The translations under genes were made by a program, and so were the position numbers. The notes under the pieces were generated by a model that was not told the origin of the DNA, searched no databases, and saw only the letters and a program-made list of their open reading frames with translations. A stretch of 64,000 nucleotides of DNA, taken from the NCBI GenBank assembly GCA_000469685.2, contig LS997563.1:27932897-27996896 (forward strand), in the 5' to 3' direction. The stretch is from Haemonchus contortus (Eukaryota; Nematoda; Chromadorea; Rhabditida; Trichostrongylidae). How positions within the stretch are numbered: position 1 is the stretch's first letter; each line of letters opens with the position of its first letter. Below, piece by piece: positions 35,906 through 46,980 of this stretch.

Positions 35906-36824
35906 TATTCGACAATGATCCCAGAGGTCCAGTGACCAAAAGAATAGCCTTTGGATTGAAGAAAGAGCTTCTTTGTATAGTCTCATGAATTCTGAATAAA
36001 CAGCTGACAATGAGAAGTGTTAGTTTTTTGAACAGGCTTGACTTTCAGGAAGGCCACTAATGCTCACTCAATATTAATTAATGCCACTAATTGTTATTAC
36101 CCCTTCCCCTACTCCCTCGGCCTCAAACCTTAGAAATCATCGACATTCTTCTGAAAAACGATTTAATTGAAGAGGCTGGCAGCCGGTTTTTGTGGAGCGA
36201 AGTTGTGTCTAGCTGGATATTATGAAGATCTGAGGGAAATAGTTTGTTTTCATTCCAAGTTGTTTTCAATTTGCACAGAATCTTTATTAATCATGATGAG
36301 ATTGCTATTAATCGTCACTCGTGAATCTTTGTTTACTGAAGCATGACGTCGGTATGGTTTCTATAAAGAAAAACCATCCTGACTAAACAATATTCTAGCA
36401 AGTTAAGTTTAGTGGCGAATACTGTAATCACCCAAAAATTGCGTACAATCACATATCGCGGAACCTGCTTACAAGCGGGACAGGGAACAGGATATAGAAA
36501 AGAATGAGTTCAGTACAGCGACATAATTTTAGTTAAGTAAAGCATGGCGTCGGAAAAAGGCCATCTTCAGCTCAAATCCCCAGTATGCGACCTTACACAT
36601 CGTTCCCGAAGTGCCGAAAGGTTGACAAGAACGGACGGTATGCAAATGGAAGAGGGAACGTGGGAGACAAGGGAGCGGTTGTATTGTATGTTGGTACCTG
36701 ATCCGGGGATGGTCGCGTCTAAAAGCGATTGTCTTCAGAACCTTGCATATTTTTGATCAATTTCATGATAATTTATGTTATACGAATCTTCATAAGTGTT
36801 GTATTCCAAAAATTTCAACGAGGA

Positions 36825-36960
36825 TGGTGTAGGTGCAAGTGGTGTTCTATTACCCACGCGTGGTCCGAGGATCGAATCCCGGACCAAAATGTATGTGCTC
36901 TGTGCCCATATCTACTCAGACCAACTAAGCGTTCCATATTCCAGAATCATTCAAACCGGA
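36825..36960 (+). mobile_element. SINE-like repeat, tRNA-like head
   Basis: GGTGTAGGTGCAAGTGG (A-box-like) and, after 32-35 nt, GAGGATCGAATCCCGG (B-box) form a tRNA-like polymerase III promoter. The downstream body is short and diverged. No clover-leaf can be folded with an acceptor stem, so this is not a tRNA gene. Confidence 0.6.
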
Positions 36961-37850
36961 CCAAACTCATATGTAGTGCTGTAGTCATCAGGGAATTGGA
37001 TATTTCTTACATATCTTGAGAGAATTGTATGTGCTAGTACGGCTACCATACAATACGTTGCCCTAGATATCATATGTCAACCGTTTCATTAGCCGGTATT
37101 AGTCAAACATAACAGTCTGTTAAGTGTCAGTTAGAGGTGGGAAATGACGGCATAATTATTGGCTGCTCTAATACGATAGTTAATGTTGTACAGATAGCCT
37201 CTGGATTTCGAAAAATTCACAAATCTGGATGAATCCGCCAAGTCACTTCCACAGGCATCCCATAGAAACTGAGTTTCATTAAAAAATTCGAACTAAAATG
37301 GTCCCATGGTAACAAGTCGAGTGAGTCGCAGAGTAGCATGTAGGAATGGAGCTCCTGATTTTGTGTTAACCTCATCTGCAGCCTAGTTCCAGATTTTTCA
37401 CAACCACTCAGCAAGCAGAGCGGCACTGCATTTACTAGCTATTGTCATTCCTTACCGTTGGTTTTAGTCTAAACTGCTCCTCACGTCAACCTTGCTCAGT
37501 GAGTGCAGGTGGAGCAGGGACATTAGGTGTCGCTACCACATGTTCGGTCGGGGGATTACGTCTGCATCAATAATTGCTGAGGCCAGCGAAGCCTTTCATC
37601 CCTTTCCATGGAATCGGTCATTTGGTAGCAGATTACTTTGAAAGGTTCCTGACATATATCTCGACTAAGATTTCAAGTCACTACATCGACCAGAAGCACA
37701 TCCAAACATCACTGTGACTCTGAATGGAACTCATTTGCTCCAGCGCGCTTTAGAAGAAGGGCGACAGAAACTGAAAACTTTCCTTCTAGTCATTAATCAA
37801 ACTCTCGGAATCGATTTGAATGGTCCGGGAAAGGGTCTTGTGTCTAATAG
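36961..37850. other. Intergenic, nothing recognised
   Basis: CATCCAAACATCACTGTGACTC near 37699 may be a SINE tail fragment. No gene was seen. Confidence 0.45.
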
Positions 37851-37907
37851 TTTTCACTGTTTTGCCGTGGGGGTTTGTTAAGGCAGAAACCGCTTTATTG
37901 GTCGACG

Positions 37908-37930
37908 TTTCGACAAATCGTCGTCTTCAG
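37908..37930 (-). ncRNA. Hammerhead-like ribozyme core, inverted copy
   Basis: On the minus strand CTGAAGA (37930-37924) is followed by C, a 3-bp stem GAC/GTC around GATTT, and then GAAA (37911-37908). This is the CUGANGA...GAAA core with a minimal stem II. Stems I and III were not established. Confidence 0.35.
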
Positions 37931-38124
37931 TACCTGAAAGCAGTTCGGAGCTCCTGATCTGTGGCTTACCCGACCAAGCGCCCAAACGTGATAGCCCAGT
38001 TGCAACACCGCCCAGAACGTTGAACACTAAAAGATCCCAACCGAGAAACCAACCTTCTGCGGTTCCACCAACGTTGTCGCCCCAGTCGATTTCTGTCTCA
38101 CCAATATATATTCGGCTTCGTTGT

Positions 38125-38418
38125 CGAATATATATTGGTGAGACGGGAAGTATGTTAGGCATACGTGTCAAAGAACATCTAGCAGGTAAAAGGCGCGGAA
38201 GCCTATTTACGCCACTTGGGAAGCATCGATTAGAAGATCATCAAGGCGAAGATTTTGATATCAAATGCAAAATCCTAGCCTAGGAGAATGAGACCGGTGC
38301 TAGAAAGATTTTGGAAGCGTTCCACATCCACGAGAGAAATCCTGAGCTGAACAACCGAGATGAGTGCATAGCCATAACAAGTGAATTTCTGCCGTTCATT
38401 TCTTTTTGTGGGCTTTGA
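38125..38418 (+). pseudogene. GIY-YIG endonuclease domain, broken
   Basis: The frame opens with RIYIGETG, a GIY-YIG-type motif, then RVKEHLAGKR, GKHRLEDHQGEDFDIKCKIL and, after a TAG at 38281, ETGARKILEAFHIHERNPEL and NNRDECIAITSEF to a TGA at 38416. The R...H and E...N residues typical of the nuclease (EAFHIHERNP) are visible. The upstream reverse transcriptase is absent. The nonsense codon and missing start make it non-functional. Similar domains end Penelope-like retroelements. Confidence 0.7.
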
Positions 38419-38646
38419 GAACACCGCGCAACTCTTATCCAACTACCGTCAATGGTGTGTCTCATTGGTCCCTGTTTGTTCACGAAATCGAGTGGGACGA
38501 CAACGTTGGTGGAACCGCAGAAGGTTGGTTTCTCGGTTGGGATCTTTTAGTGTTCAAGTGTCTGGGAGCTGTTGCAATTGGGCTAGCGCGTTTGGACGCT
38601 TGGGCGGGTAAGCCACAGATCAGGAGCTCCGTACTGCTTTCAGGTC

Positions 38647-38669
38647 CTGAAGACGACGATTCGTCGAAA
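38647..38669 (+). ncRNA. Hammerhead-like ribozyme core
   Basis: CTGAAGA at 38647-38653, one C, stem GAC (38655-38657) with GTC (38663-38665) around GATTC, then GAAA (38666-38669). It is the same arrangement as the inverted copy at 37908-37930. Activity is untested, and stem III is not evident in a single copy. Confidence 0.35.
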
Positions 38670-38726
38670 CGTCGACCAATAAAGCGGTTTCTACCTTGAC
38701 AAACCTGTACGGCAAAACAGTGAAAA

Positions 38727-39290
38727 ACATTATATACATGCCCAGGTTTTAAGAAGACCGAACATGGAAGGTCTCGTGTCTATTTTATCAATGTACCAAC
38801 TCTGAAAAAGAAAAATCTTAAGCAAAGTAAGCTGCACTGAGGGAAGGCGTATGGGAATTTACACGGTACCGAGAGGCGATATGCGACACTCACCAATAAC
38901 CAATACTCTGAAGCAAAATAACTTAAAACACTGATCACATCATCTCGTGGGCAATACACCGGTGATCATTCCCACCCAGGTGTGCATGACGCGATATTCC
39001 CGTGGGATACATTTTGTGGGAAGCAAGGCTTCCAACAACGTCAAACATCATTTGGGGGACCACTCGTTGAGCACAGTCGTTGAGCCCGTCTAGGGGAGGA
39101 AGAGCGCTTGTATGGCATTAGTGTTGGTGGCTGAAACAACCTCAACTTATTGCTAGGTATTAGATAGCCACTTGTGAAGTGTATGGAAGACAGAGAAAGT
39201 TTCTTGCACAGATGATGCAGACTTTCATAAAATGATTAGAGCGTATCGGTTTTGGGCCGCAATCAATCCTGATGTTTGGGATGCACCATG
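38727..39290. other. Intergenic, nothing recognised
   Basis: I see no gene, repeat or structured element here. Confidence 0.45.
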
Positions 39291-39294
39291 CATT

Positions 39295-39495
39295 TGATCC
39301 CATTCATGATCGTAGTGGCGTTTGAATGAGCATGCGGTCGATTCAGTGATACGGTATGGTTGATCGAGATAAAAAGCAGCGTTCGCATCGTTCCATGTGA
39401 GCTACAGAAGGTTGAAAGGTGTGGTTAGCCTGAACAGGTTTGGATCCGAGATTCTACCCGGACTTCGCTAATGATTGTCCACCACTTGGCCCCAT
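39295..39495 (-). mobile_element. SINE-like repeat, decayed
   Basis: ATGATCGTAGTGGCG and TTGAATGAGCATGCGG match the tail of the family. GGATCCGAGATTCTACCCGG and CCACTTGGCCCCA near 39440-39493 correspond to the B- and A-box region of the copy at 14431-14700, read on the minus strand. Confidence 0.5.
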
Positions 39496-42400
39496 AAATG
39501 GCAATATGAGACTGTATGGCTAGATTTTTCCACTTTCTTCCTTAGTGAGAACGGTTCGTTTCCATGAAGAGAAGACGATTTCGAATTCCCTGTGATTAAT
39601 GGTTGAAAGGATGTCAGCAATTTGAGTAGCGTAACTACAACTCTCAATTGACCACCCAAAAAGTCTATTACAACTTGTTGGTGCAGTATGAGGCTGCCTG
39701 ATAGGTCTTCTACTAGTAATGCCTAGACCTCCTCTGAGAGCACTTTCAAAGGAATAAATTCAAAATGAACAGGATCGAACAGATACAGACAACTTTTTCT
39801 GTTTAACTCGAGCAACATCCTTTCGCACCTATCCATAGTGAAATCATGGTAGAACTCTCATGAACTTCGATTTTTTACTCTTTACATTTTCTATTCCGAG
39901 TAGAATCCTTTCAGAGGAAGCTGTCCATTAATGTACGGAGATGGGATGAAGTGAAGTCGACCAAAAAAGTTGCGTCTCGTTGCGTCGCCCGTTGGAAGTC
40001 TCCCAAACTGGATTCGCTTTACACATAGCCCATCGATAGAAACGCTACGATAGGTATTTCGCTCACAAACTTCGCCTAGGAGGCGTAAGTACGTGATTTT
40101 CATTACCATTCCTACTATTCTCAAAGCGAGTTAGATGCTCCAGCCAGTTCCTCTTAATCACCCTCAATATACTATCTCTATGAACTTATCCAGGTGGAAG
40201 TTACTCTTCTTAACTGATCCTTGGTATCGAACGTTGTTTTTCCGTGTTGCAAGTTGTTTATTTATTTTTTGCAGCTGTTCTTTCTTTTAATGGGCGTCTA
40301 TTGCAAAAGTACATCAAATAAAAAAGGTAGAACCAGCAGCGACCATCATTATCGAGTTTTTTTGATGGGCTGTTTTGATGAAAAGGGGACAAAAATAGGC
40401 AATTGAATGGCTATCGCATCAAATTCTTTGGGAATTGGGTGGGCCACTTGTTCGACCGAACAGACGGAGTATCACAGCAGCCAGCTGAGCCAGTTTTCTG
40501 AATTGGAAACTATTCGAGGGGTCCATCGCTCAGCAGCGTTTCCAACAGACGATGCGGAAATAGTGAATAGATATTTTTAGACCCCTTTCTGACTCATACC
40601 AGTTGAATTGGTACATTAGAAGTTGGGGAGCGGAGTGATAAGAAATGAGGGTATGGGTCCTCCTCTAGAAGCTAGAAGCTCGTTGTCTCCCTTTTATGTC
40701 ATCCTTTTTATTCGTAAATTAAGAATTCACAACGTATTGAATTCTCCCTTTATTATTACTAATGGAATACATTCATTTCTAAGCTGCAAGGTTTACCTTG
40801 ATGATTGTCGCAACAGACCACCTGCTCTGTGACGGAATTCGCCTTTGAAGTCCTTGTGGGCCCATTAACAAGGGTCATTTCTACCCGCACAAAGGCCCAC
40901 TGTTTCCAGAAACATGTTCAGTCAGTGTAGTGTTTGTCATTTGGCAACATTCCAAGATAAGGTAGGGTAGTGGAAAGTGGCGGCGTCTGCACGAGTATAA
41001 ATCGAGGATCAGTGCCCCAATCGATATTTGCTAAACGATGGAAATGAATGATTATTATACCAAGTAAGTGAAACCAGATGCGTGTGGGAGGGTCGTACAT
41101 CAAATGCAACCTTCAAGGACATACAAGAAAAGCATCCAAACACCACTTCGATTATGAATGATAGCCGAAAGTATGGCGCATCCCGGACAGAGATCCGTCA
41201 TCGATAAAGCTAGCCCTATTACTCACCTAATTAGATGAGCCCAATGCTAGATAGGCGATCCTGGAAGACTGTAACCAGGCAGAGCTTGATCCCATGACCT
41301 CGCCCCGATCATGGCGCCATACATGCCCGCAAAATAGGCCACATTAACCCTGACTTCGGCTGCAATCGGAAAAAAATTAGTCATTGACTTTATTGGCGTC
41401 GAAACGTCAGAGGCGGGCCATTATGTCATTTTACGGCTACCGTGATCACTGAATCGTCAAAAATGTCTAGGCCATACCTTCTCCCAGTGAATTCTCCTTT
41501 ATTGTTTTCTCCATTTGCCTTCCTCAATGGAATCTTTTCTTCTAGTCCACCCAGATCGCTAGGGGCATTGTTTTCGGACACCATTCAGTGATTTCCATCC
41601 ATCTTGATGCATCTCTTGCTGCTTTTCACCTTCTTAAGCAATACCAGCTCTCGTTCCATTTCTTTCATATTTCTATGGGTAAAAGTACAAAATCTTGATT
41701 ACCCGGAGCGCGCCGTGCACTCAGGCTGTACTCTAAATCACCGAAGCATTTCGATGCATTTTCAGTTTATTCGATGACATAATAGGGAGCAGAATTCAGT
41801 ACAGATGCCAATTCTTACCGTAAACTGTCTGTTATTCTAAATTATCGGATTGCGGTATGAGTTTGAAGCCATACTCGTCTTCGTTCTTGTATTGACATGT
41901 GCGAGTTCCCATTAGGATGCTTTGCCTTCTCTTCGAAACCAACCAAAGAGGCCTCAACCTCACTGATTTCAATGAAAAGTAGGGGTTTCGACCTCTATGT
42001 GGACCAGTATGCTTTGAATAACTGTATGATAGTACTTTCGTGTTCCCAAACATTTTGACCAAGGGAAAAAACAGTCACTAATTTTCCTATTACTGGTTCT
42101 AAAAATGCCTTTCTTAGATGACATCTGAATTTCTGTACATAAGTACGGTACAGATAAAAATGGAGTGACATCCCATTTGCCAAAACAACAATGGAGGCTA
42201 ATTTTCCGGAAAGATTGCCTACTGGAATGGCCGTCATCGATTATTCCAATTAGGCAGATAAGAATCCTCATGGCTCTATCGGCAAGCATTACGGTAGTCA
42301 TTTGGTGTCATCGTTCAGAATGGCATTGTGAGTCATCATCAATGATCTGTAGATCCGTAGCGGAGCCATGAGCAAGCAAATGCCAATAAGCACCCTAATT

Positions 42401-42860
42401 TTTTCGCTCTTCAGACTTCAAAAGCGTTCCCACTACCACTTCGTTACTTGTAGTTATGGTAATGAGCTCATGAGATACTAGAAAGAACCCCTCTGCGAAA
42501 CGTTCTGGCTCCTGTGTCTCGGTGCTGTATCTTTGCTTCCTTCAGTACTTCTTAGCGGAAGTGTCGAGTGTTGCGTAGTGTAGTGTAGAGCCCTTATCTT
42601 CACTCAGATGGCACTCAAAGTATGTAAAATACAACGCCCCTCATTCCAACGTCTATGGGAGTGTAAAGTGCCTCATACAGTTGTGGGAAGAGAAGGGGCA
42701 AGGTGGGTATCCACAATAAAGCCCGATGTGAGTCCTGTCAGTATTGGCCTCGTATTCTGCAGACGGAGTAATTGCAGCTCTTTACTGTATGCCGCCTGTC
42801 AGCCCCTTTCGTTATCCGGCCCACCATGAGCTGTTTGGGAGCATGTATCCAGGTGTATAT
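39496..42860. other. Gene-free stretch
   Basis: No supported coding region. Frames at 41969-42301 on the minus strand overlap in two registers and match nothing I recognise. A possible degraded SINE lies at about 41130-41330 (ACCACTTCGATTATGAATG, CTTGATCCCATGACC), but the match is weak. Confidence 0.45.
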
Positions 42861-42861
42861 A

Positions 42862-43369
42862 CAGTAGCGCTCAGAAGTAATCGGCCAACTTTAACTTGCC
42901 GTAACTTTTTTCCCATTGGAGCGAATCACATGAAATTTTGATATGTTTAACTGAAGCATGTTTTATACTGTCCAACACTATTTGATGGCAAAACAGCCAT
43001 ATCCGCATACTAATCGGGAGGCGTTTGTAGACTGTGCTGAAAGCAAGTTTGTGACGTCTGCAGTTATTCCGACCTTATGTACGTTTTTCTTCTCTTCTGG
43101 GTTCGACATTAATGTTCGTACACTTAAGACATGGCAAAAAGGGAAGGACTCCTAGAAGGACCACCACTCGTATTTCTAGTTGAATTTTTGTTCTAGCTTT
43201 TTTGGATATCTGGGACATGATCAGATTGCAGGTTAATAGTGGTAAATATTCACACTACATCAATGCTACACATATTGAAATTTCGCTTGATAAGATTCAG
43301 TAGGATAGGAGTTATAATTGAAAAGTACGAGTATAGAAGCATTTCGCCGAATACTTTTGAGCGCTACTG
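42862..43369. mobile_element. Tc1/mariner-type MITE, 508 bp
   Basis: The terminal inverted repeats CAGTAGCGCTCAGAAGT and ACTTTTGAGCGCTACTG are each flanked by TA, the target duplication of Tc1/mariner elements. The interior has no intact transposase; I found no DDE motif. It is a non-autonomous or deleted copy. Confidence 0.8.
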
Positions 43370-46300
43370 TATGAAGGGAATAAGTAGTTCGGCCCTGTTA
43401 ACTCAACCTCCTCCCACTGTATTCTCTTCTCAGGGCTTCATCTGGGCTACAGGAAGCTTCTGGAAATCGCAGAAGGGAGGGGAGCGTTGCATATACGACT
43501 CCATCCCCAAACGAGCATGTAGGACGCCCCTGTCTCGAATTCGGTTATCCAGGTTTCTCTCTATTCACGGTTAAAACACAACTCGGGCCAGGTTTAGGGT
43601 GGTCGTAGTGACCAAGCCATGTCCCACAAGACTCCACTCGAGCCAGGTTTAGGAAAAAGAAAGCCCATCTCTTGTGCAATGGCACCAAAGGTTATAATCG
43701 GCAAAAAACAAAGTGATATCACCCAATTCGCAAAAAAACTAGCACAGTAACGAAAAAAATAGTCACACATCAGTAGCAAATAGGTCATTGCCCTTCTGTG
43801 ATGTTCAGATGTGTCAGTTGATCCCGAAGGCAGTACAATCTCCATAATCAGGCCGTCGGCATCAGTTCAACCCAACGGACCAGACGGTCGCCGCCGCCGC
43901 CTTTTGGGCCGATGCTGCGCCGCCTGGCGCGGGAGATTCAAATGCCTGGGAGACGCGCTGTCGGCTACTTCAAAGTCCCTGGGTGTTGTGGCGTCACGGA
44001 ACGGGGAATTACCCCTGCGAATGGCCATTTTCGTCTTTTTTCTCTCCCTACTTTACATCTATTTAATACGATTCCAGTTTCGTCGCTACAATGACTTGGA
44101 AGGAATTTGCCGAGTTTAAGTTGATTGTTGCGATTGACTTCTTTTTTCATTCCAACCATTGTCTCTTTGTTTTTTTTTTGTCAGAGAACAAAGCGGTATG
44201 TTTTGGGGTTTGCATCGGTTGGGTACCATTTGTCGGTTTATTCTTTTGTTTAGCCGCTTGAAATGTTTCACTTCCAAACTTACCCTAAAAAAAGCTCTCG
44301 TTAAAAGTGCAATAAGTCAAAATACCTTTTTGATATAACCGATCATAATGTTTTGTATTCCACTAGTGATGTTTTCAGCGTTGTTACAGTCAATTACTTG
44401 ACATATTTGTCAGTTGTTTTCTTTGTTTGTTTGTTAAAAAGTATCAAGTTTTCTCTTATCAATGCCGATCTCTGATGGCTCAGAAATGAGTCTCAGTGTG
44501 ACTTTTTTTTTTCTTTTCAAAATTAATCATTGCCTTTGAAAAAAGAGGAAGCAACCGTTTCGTACAATGTGTGGTCCCTTTCCACAATGGGGACCACCTG
44601 TAGAACTGGTTTAGGCTATTTTTTGCTTAACGTAGATATTCCTTGGTATCGCGGCAATGCTACCGGATTTCAGTCAATCATTGAACTGGTATGCGGACCT
44701 TGAATCACATTCAGATCAGAGCTTTTAGAAATCATTTCGAGATCAGAGCCTTCACAACTTATTTCCAGATGCAGTAATTCTTGAACGGTTTAGTTCAATA
44801 GTAGAAACCAGGAAATCCTCTTTTTTTCTTCAAACTGAAGAGCCTCAAATTTTAATTTACTTTTCAGCAAATTGAAGTTTTATGTGTATCGTTTGTTCAA
44901 TAGTACTTGAAGTAGAAGCCTTTACGAAAAGCAGTTCCTAATGGAAAACCAGAAATCACCTACAACTGTTTCATCCGTCTATTTTTATGCAGGGACAGAA
45001 CGCATAGGTATTTAAAGTTACGGAAAAGGCTCCGGCCCTGGTCGCCAGTAAATTTGATATTTCGAATGTATGAAGCATCTCCGTCCTTATAGTGGTTCAC
45101 CCACTTGAACACCAGCTATTTGAGCTTTAACCTGTAATCTCTACTCGACTTCACAGTATTCCCTAACTGCTGGCAGAGTGGGAAGCCCTTTACGCTCATG
45201 GGATTGGGGCCAATTAAGGTGGATGAATGACTACCCGCCGCATCGTTGCCCCACCTTCTGGATATGCATTGATCGAAAACACCTTAACGATACCAGCATA
45301 TTAAGGTGTTCTTATTGGATGCATGTTTGGAATTCCTCGCCCACAGGTATCCGAAGCATTTTTCTCGGTACAAGCTTTCATTGAACTAGAGTAGCCAAAG
45401 CTTTAGATATTAATGGGAGTATAAACGTCGCCGAAGTAGTTTTGAGTGATCCCAGTGACAAATCAATTAGTTTATCTGCTCTTGAGGCGTCCTTTCATTA
45501 AAAATAGCAAGACCAGTCTGAAAAGGTCGTCTCTCTGAACTTGCTGTATTAGTGCAGCGATGCATTTTACATCAGGTGTTCATAGATGAAATTTCTTTAC
45601 TGGGACATCAACGGCATTTCTCATAAATAACATCACAGTCATGTCTGGGTAAGCCCTAGACCGACGCCAATAAATCGTCCGGATAGGGTTGTTTGACAAC
45701 ATTCTTGGTGGCTGTAGATCAGGCAAACCCTTCCCAGTGGCTTGCAGGCAAGAATCTATGTCAATTCGCAAGAATCCATAGCATCACAGCATCCGCGACG
45801 TCATCAAGTTCCAAGAGGGTGGGAGGCCTGTCTGTGTGTCGGTTTTTGTTCGCAGCTAATTCCACGTGAGTGGATGGCCCCGTACAGGCGGTATCTCTTT
45901 GAACCGATGACCCTCCCGCCCATCTCCGGACTCCTTTCCTATTCAAATACTCGATCGATTGTGTCATTCAGTGGTTCTCAATGGTGGGAAGAATAATGAA
46001 GGCCTTCCCCTTCGACCACGATAATTTCCAAAGTTTTTCAACAACGCCGATATCCCTTACATCTCGCAAATTTCATATGATTTTCCAGTCTCGTCAAATG
46101 TCAAGGTTTTTCCTTCCGCTCAAGTGGTTAAGTAATTTGAAGTTGTTGTTGTTGTTGTTTATCACAACTGTCTTTTCCCCAGTGTGAACTATTTTTGATG
46201 TAATTTGATTCGTTTTACTGTAACATGGCTCGTCTCTTTTTACTCGTGGGGCAAAACATGCCTGAATCATGAATGGGTGCATGGATCGAATTACTAGGTG

Positions 46301-46950
46301 CTTTACTGGTAATAGAGGATGTACTAAGAAGGTACATTATTATTGGAACCAAAGAGGTTGTATTCATACTAGCTGACTATTTTCGCCCTAAATTTTTCCA
46401 TCCAGATCACTATGGATGATTTTTACGCTGATTAGAGAATTTCTGCCGGAATAAGGGGAAATATAAAAAATCAACCTGGCCATAACTGATATGCTCTATT
46501 CTCGTGATCGCGAATTTGGTCATTTTTTTCACAACTATGCTGATCTTATTTATAACCAAAAACTTTCAGATATACAGATGTCACTATTTAACCGGTTATT
46601 CCGAGGGAAGAAATCTGTGAACAAAGAAAATGAGCAGCCAACAGAATTAGTCAGTTCGAATTCTGTTTGATTCACGGTTTTGCATATTTAACTACTCAAG
46701 GAAATCGTATAAATCCGAATCGTATAAATTTTAGGACCGAGAGCTAGCATATCGGCGCTCATTAAGGCTGTCATCTAGTCGTGGATCAACGAAAGCAGAA
46801 CGTGCTCGGTTCCATGAGGATATCCCTGCAACGGCCCCCTATCACACGGTGACGGCTCCAAGGCTTCATAAAGGGCCCTTGAGTTGCCCTGGCGGGTGGG
46901 TAAATGATTCGGTGTGTCTGTGACGGAATGTGTGGCAAGTTTATTTATTT
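43370..46950. other. Gene-free stretch upstream of the 46981 gene
   Basis: A CG-rich patch at about 43855-43990 (GTCGCCGCCGCCGCC) contains overlapping frames on both strands and no family similarity. A TTG microsatellite lies at 46141-46160. The rest is AT-rich without recognisable content. CCCTGCAACGGCCCCC near 46827 recurs near 55215, suggesting a further dispersed repeat. Confidence 0.5.
46141..46160. repeat. (TTG)n microsatellite
   Basis: About six TTG units in intergenic DNA. Confidence 0.9.
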
Positions 46951-46952
46951 AG
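46940..46952 (+). promoter_or_regulatory. Candidate trans-splice acceptor
   Basis: TTTATTTATTTAG ends 28 nt before the ATG at 46981. It fits a splice-leader acceptor of the downstream coiled-coil gene. Confidence 0.5.
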
Positions 46953-46980
46953 GTACAAAGAGAGTTACCGTAGTGAAGCT

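Larger units (their letters stand above)
37851..38726. mobile_element. Penelope-like retroelement 3' end with inverted second copy
   Basis: The plus-strand part (about 38125-38726) carries a GIY-YIG nuclease pseudogene followed by a 3' tail. The left part (37851 to about 38120) is an inverted copy of the same tail and of the first codons of the nuclease region. The outer ends are TTTTCACTGTTTTGCCG and CGGCAAAACAGTGAAAA. The inner ends meet in a perfect 20-bp palindrome (38095-38114 with 38125-38144). Each tail has a hammerhead-like core next to CGACCAATAAAGCGG. Inverted terminal copies and hammerhead motifs are known for Penelope-like elements; assignment here rests on the GIY-YIG domain plus that architecture. 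Confidence 0.65.

Noticed and set aside
36840..36910. tRNA gene
   Set aside because: B-box and A-box are present, but no acceptor stem or anticodon arm folds; it fits the SINE family.
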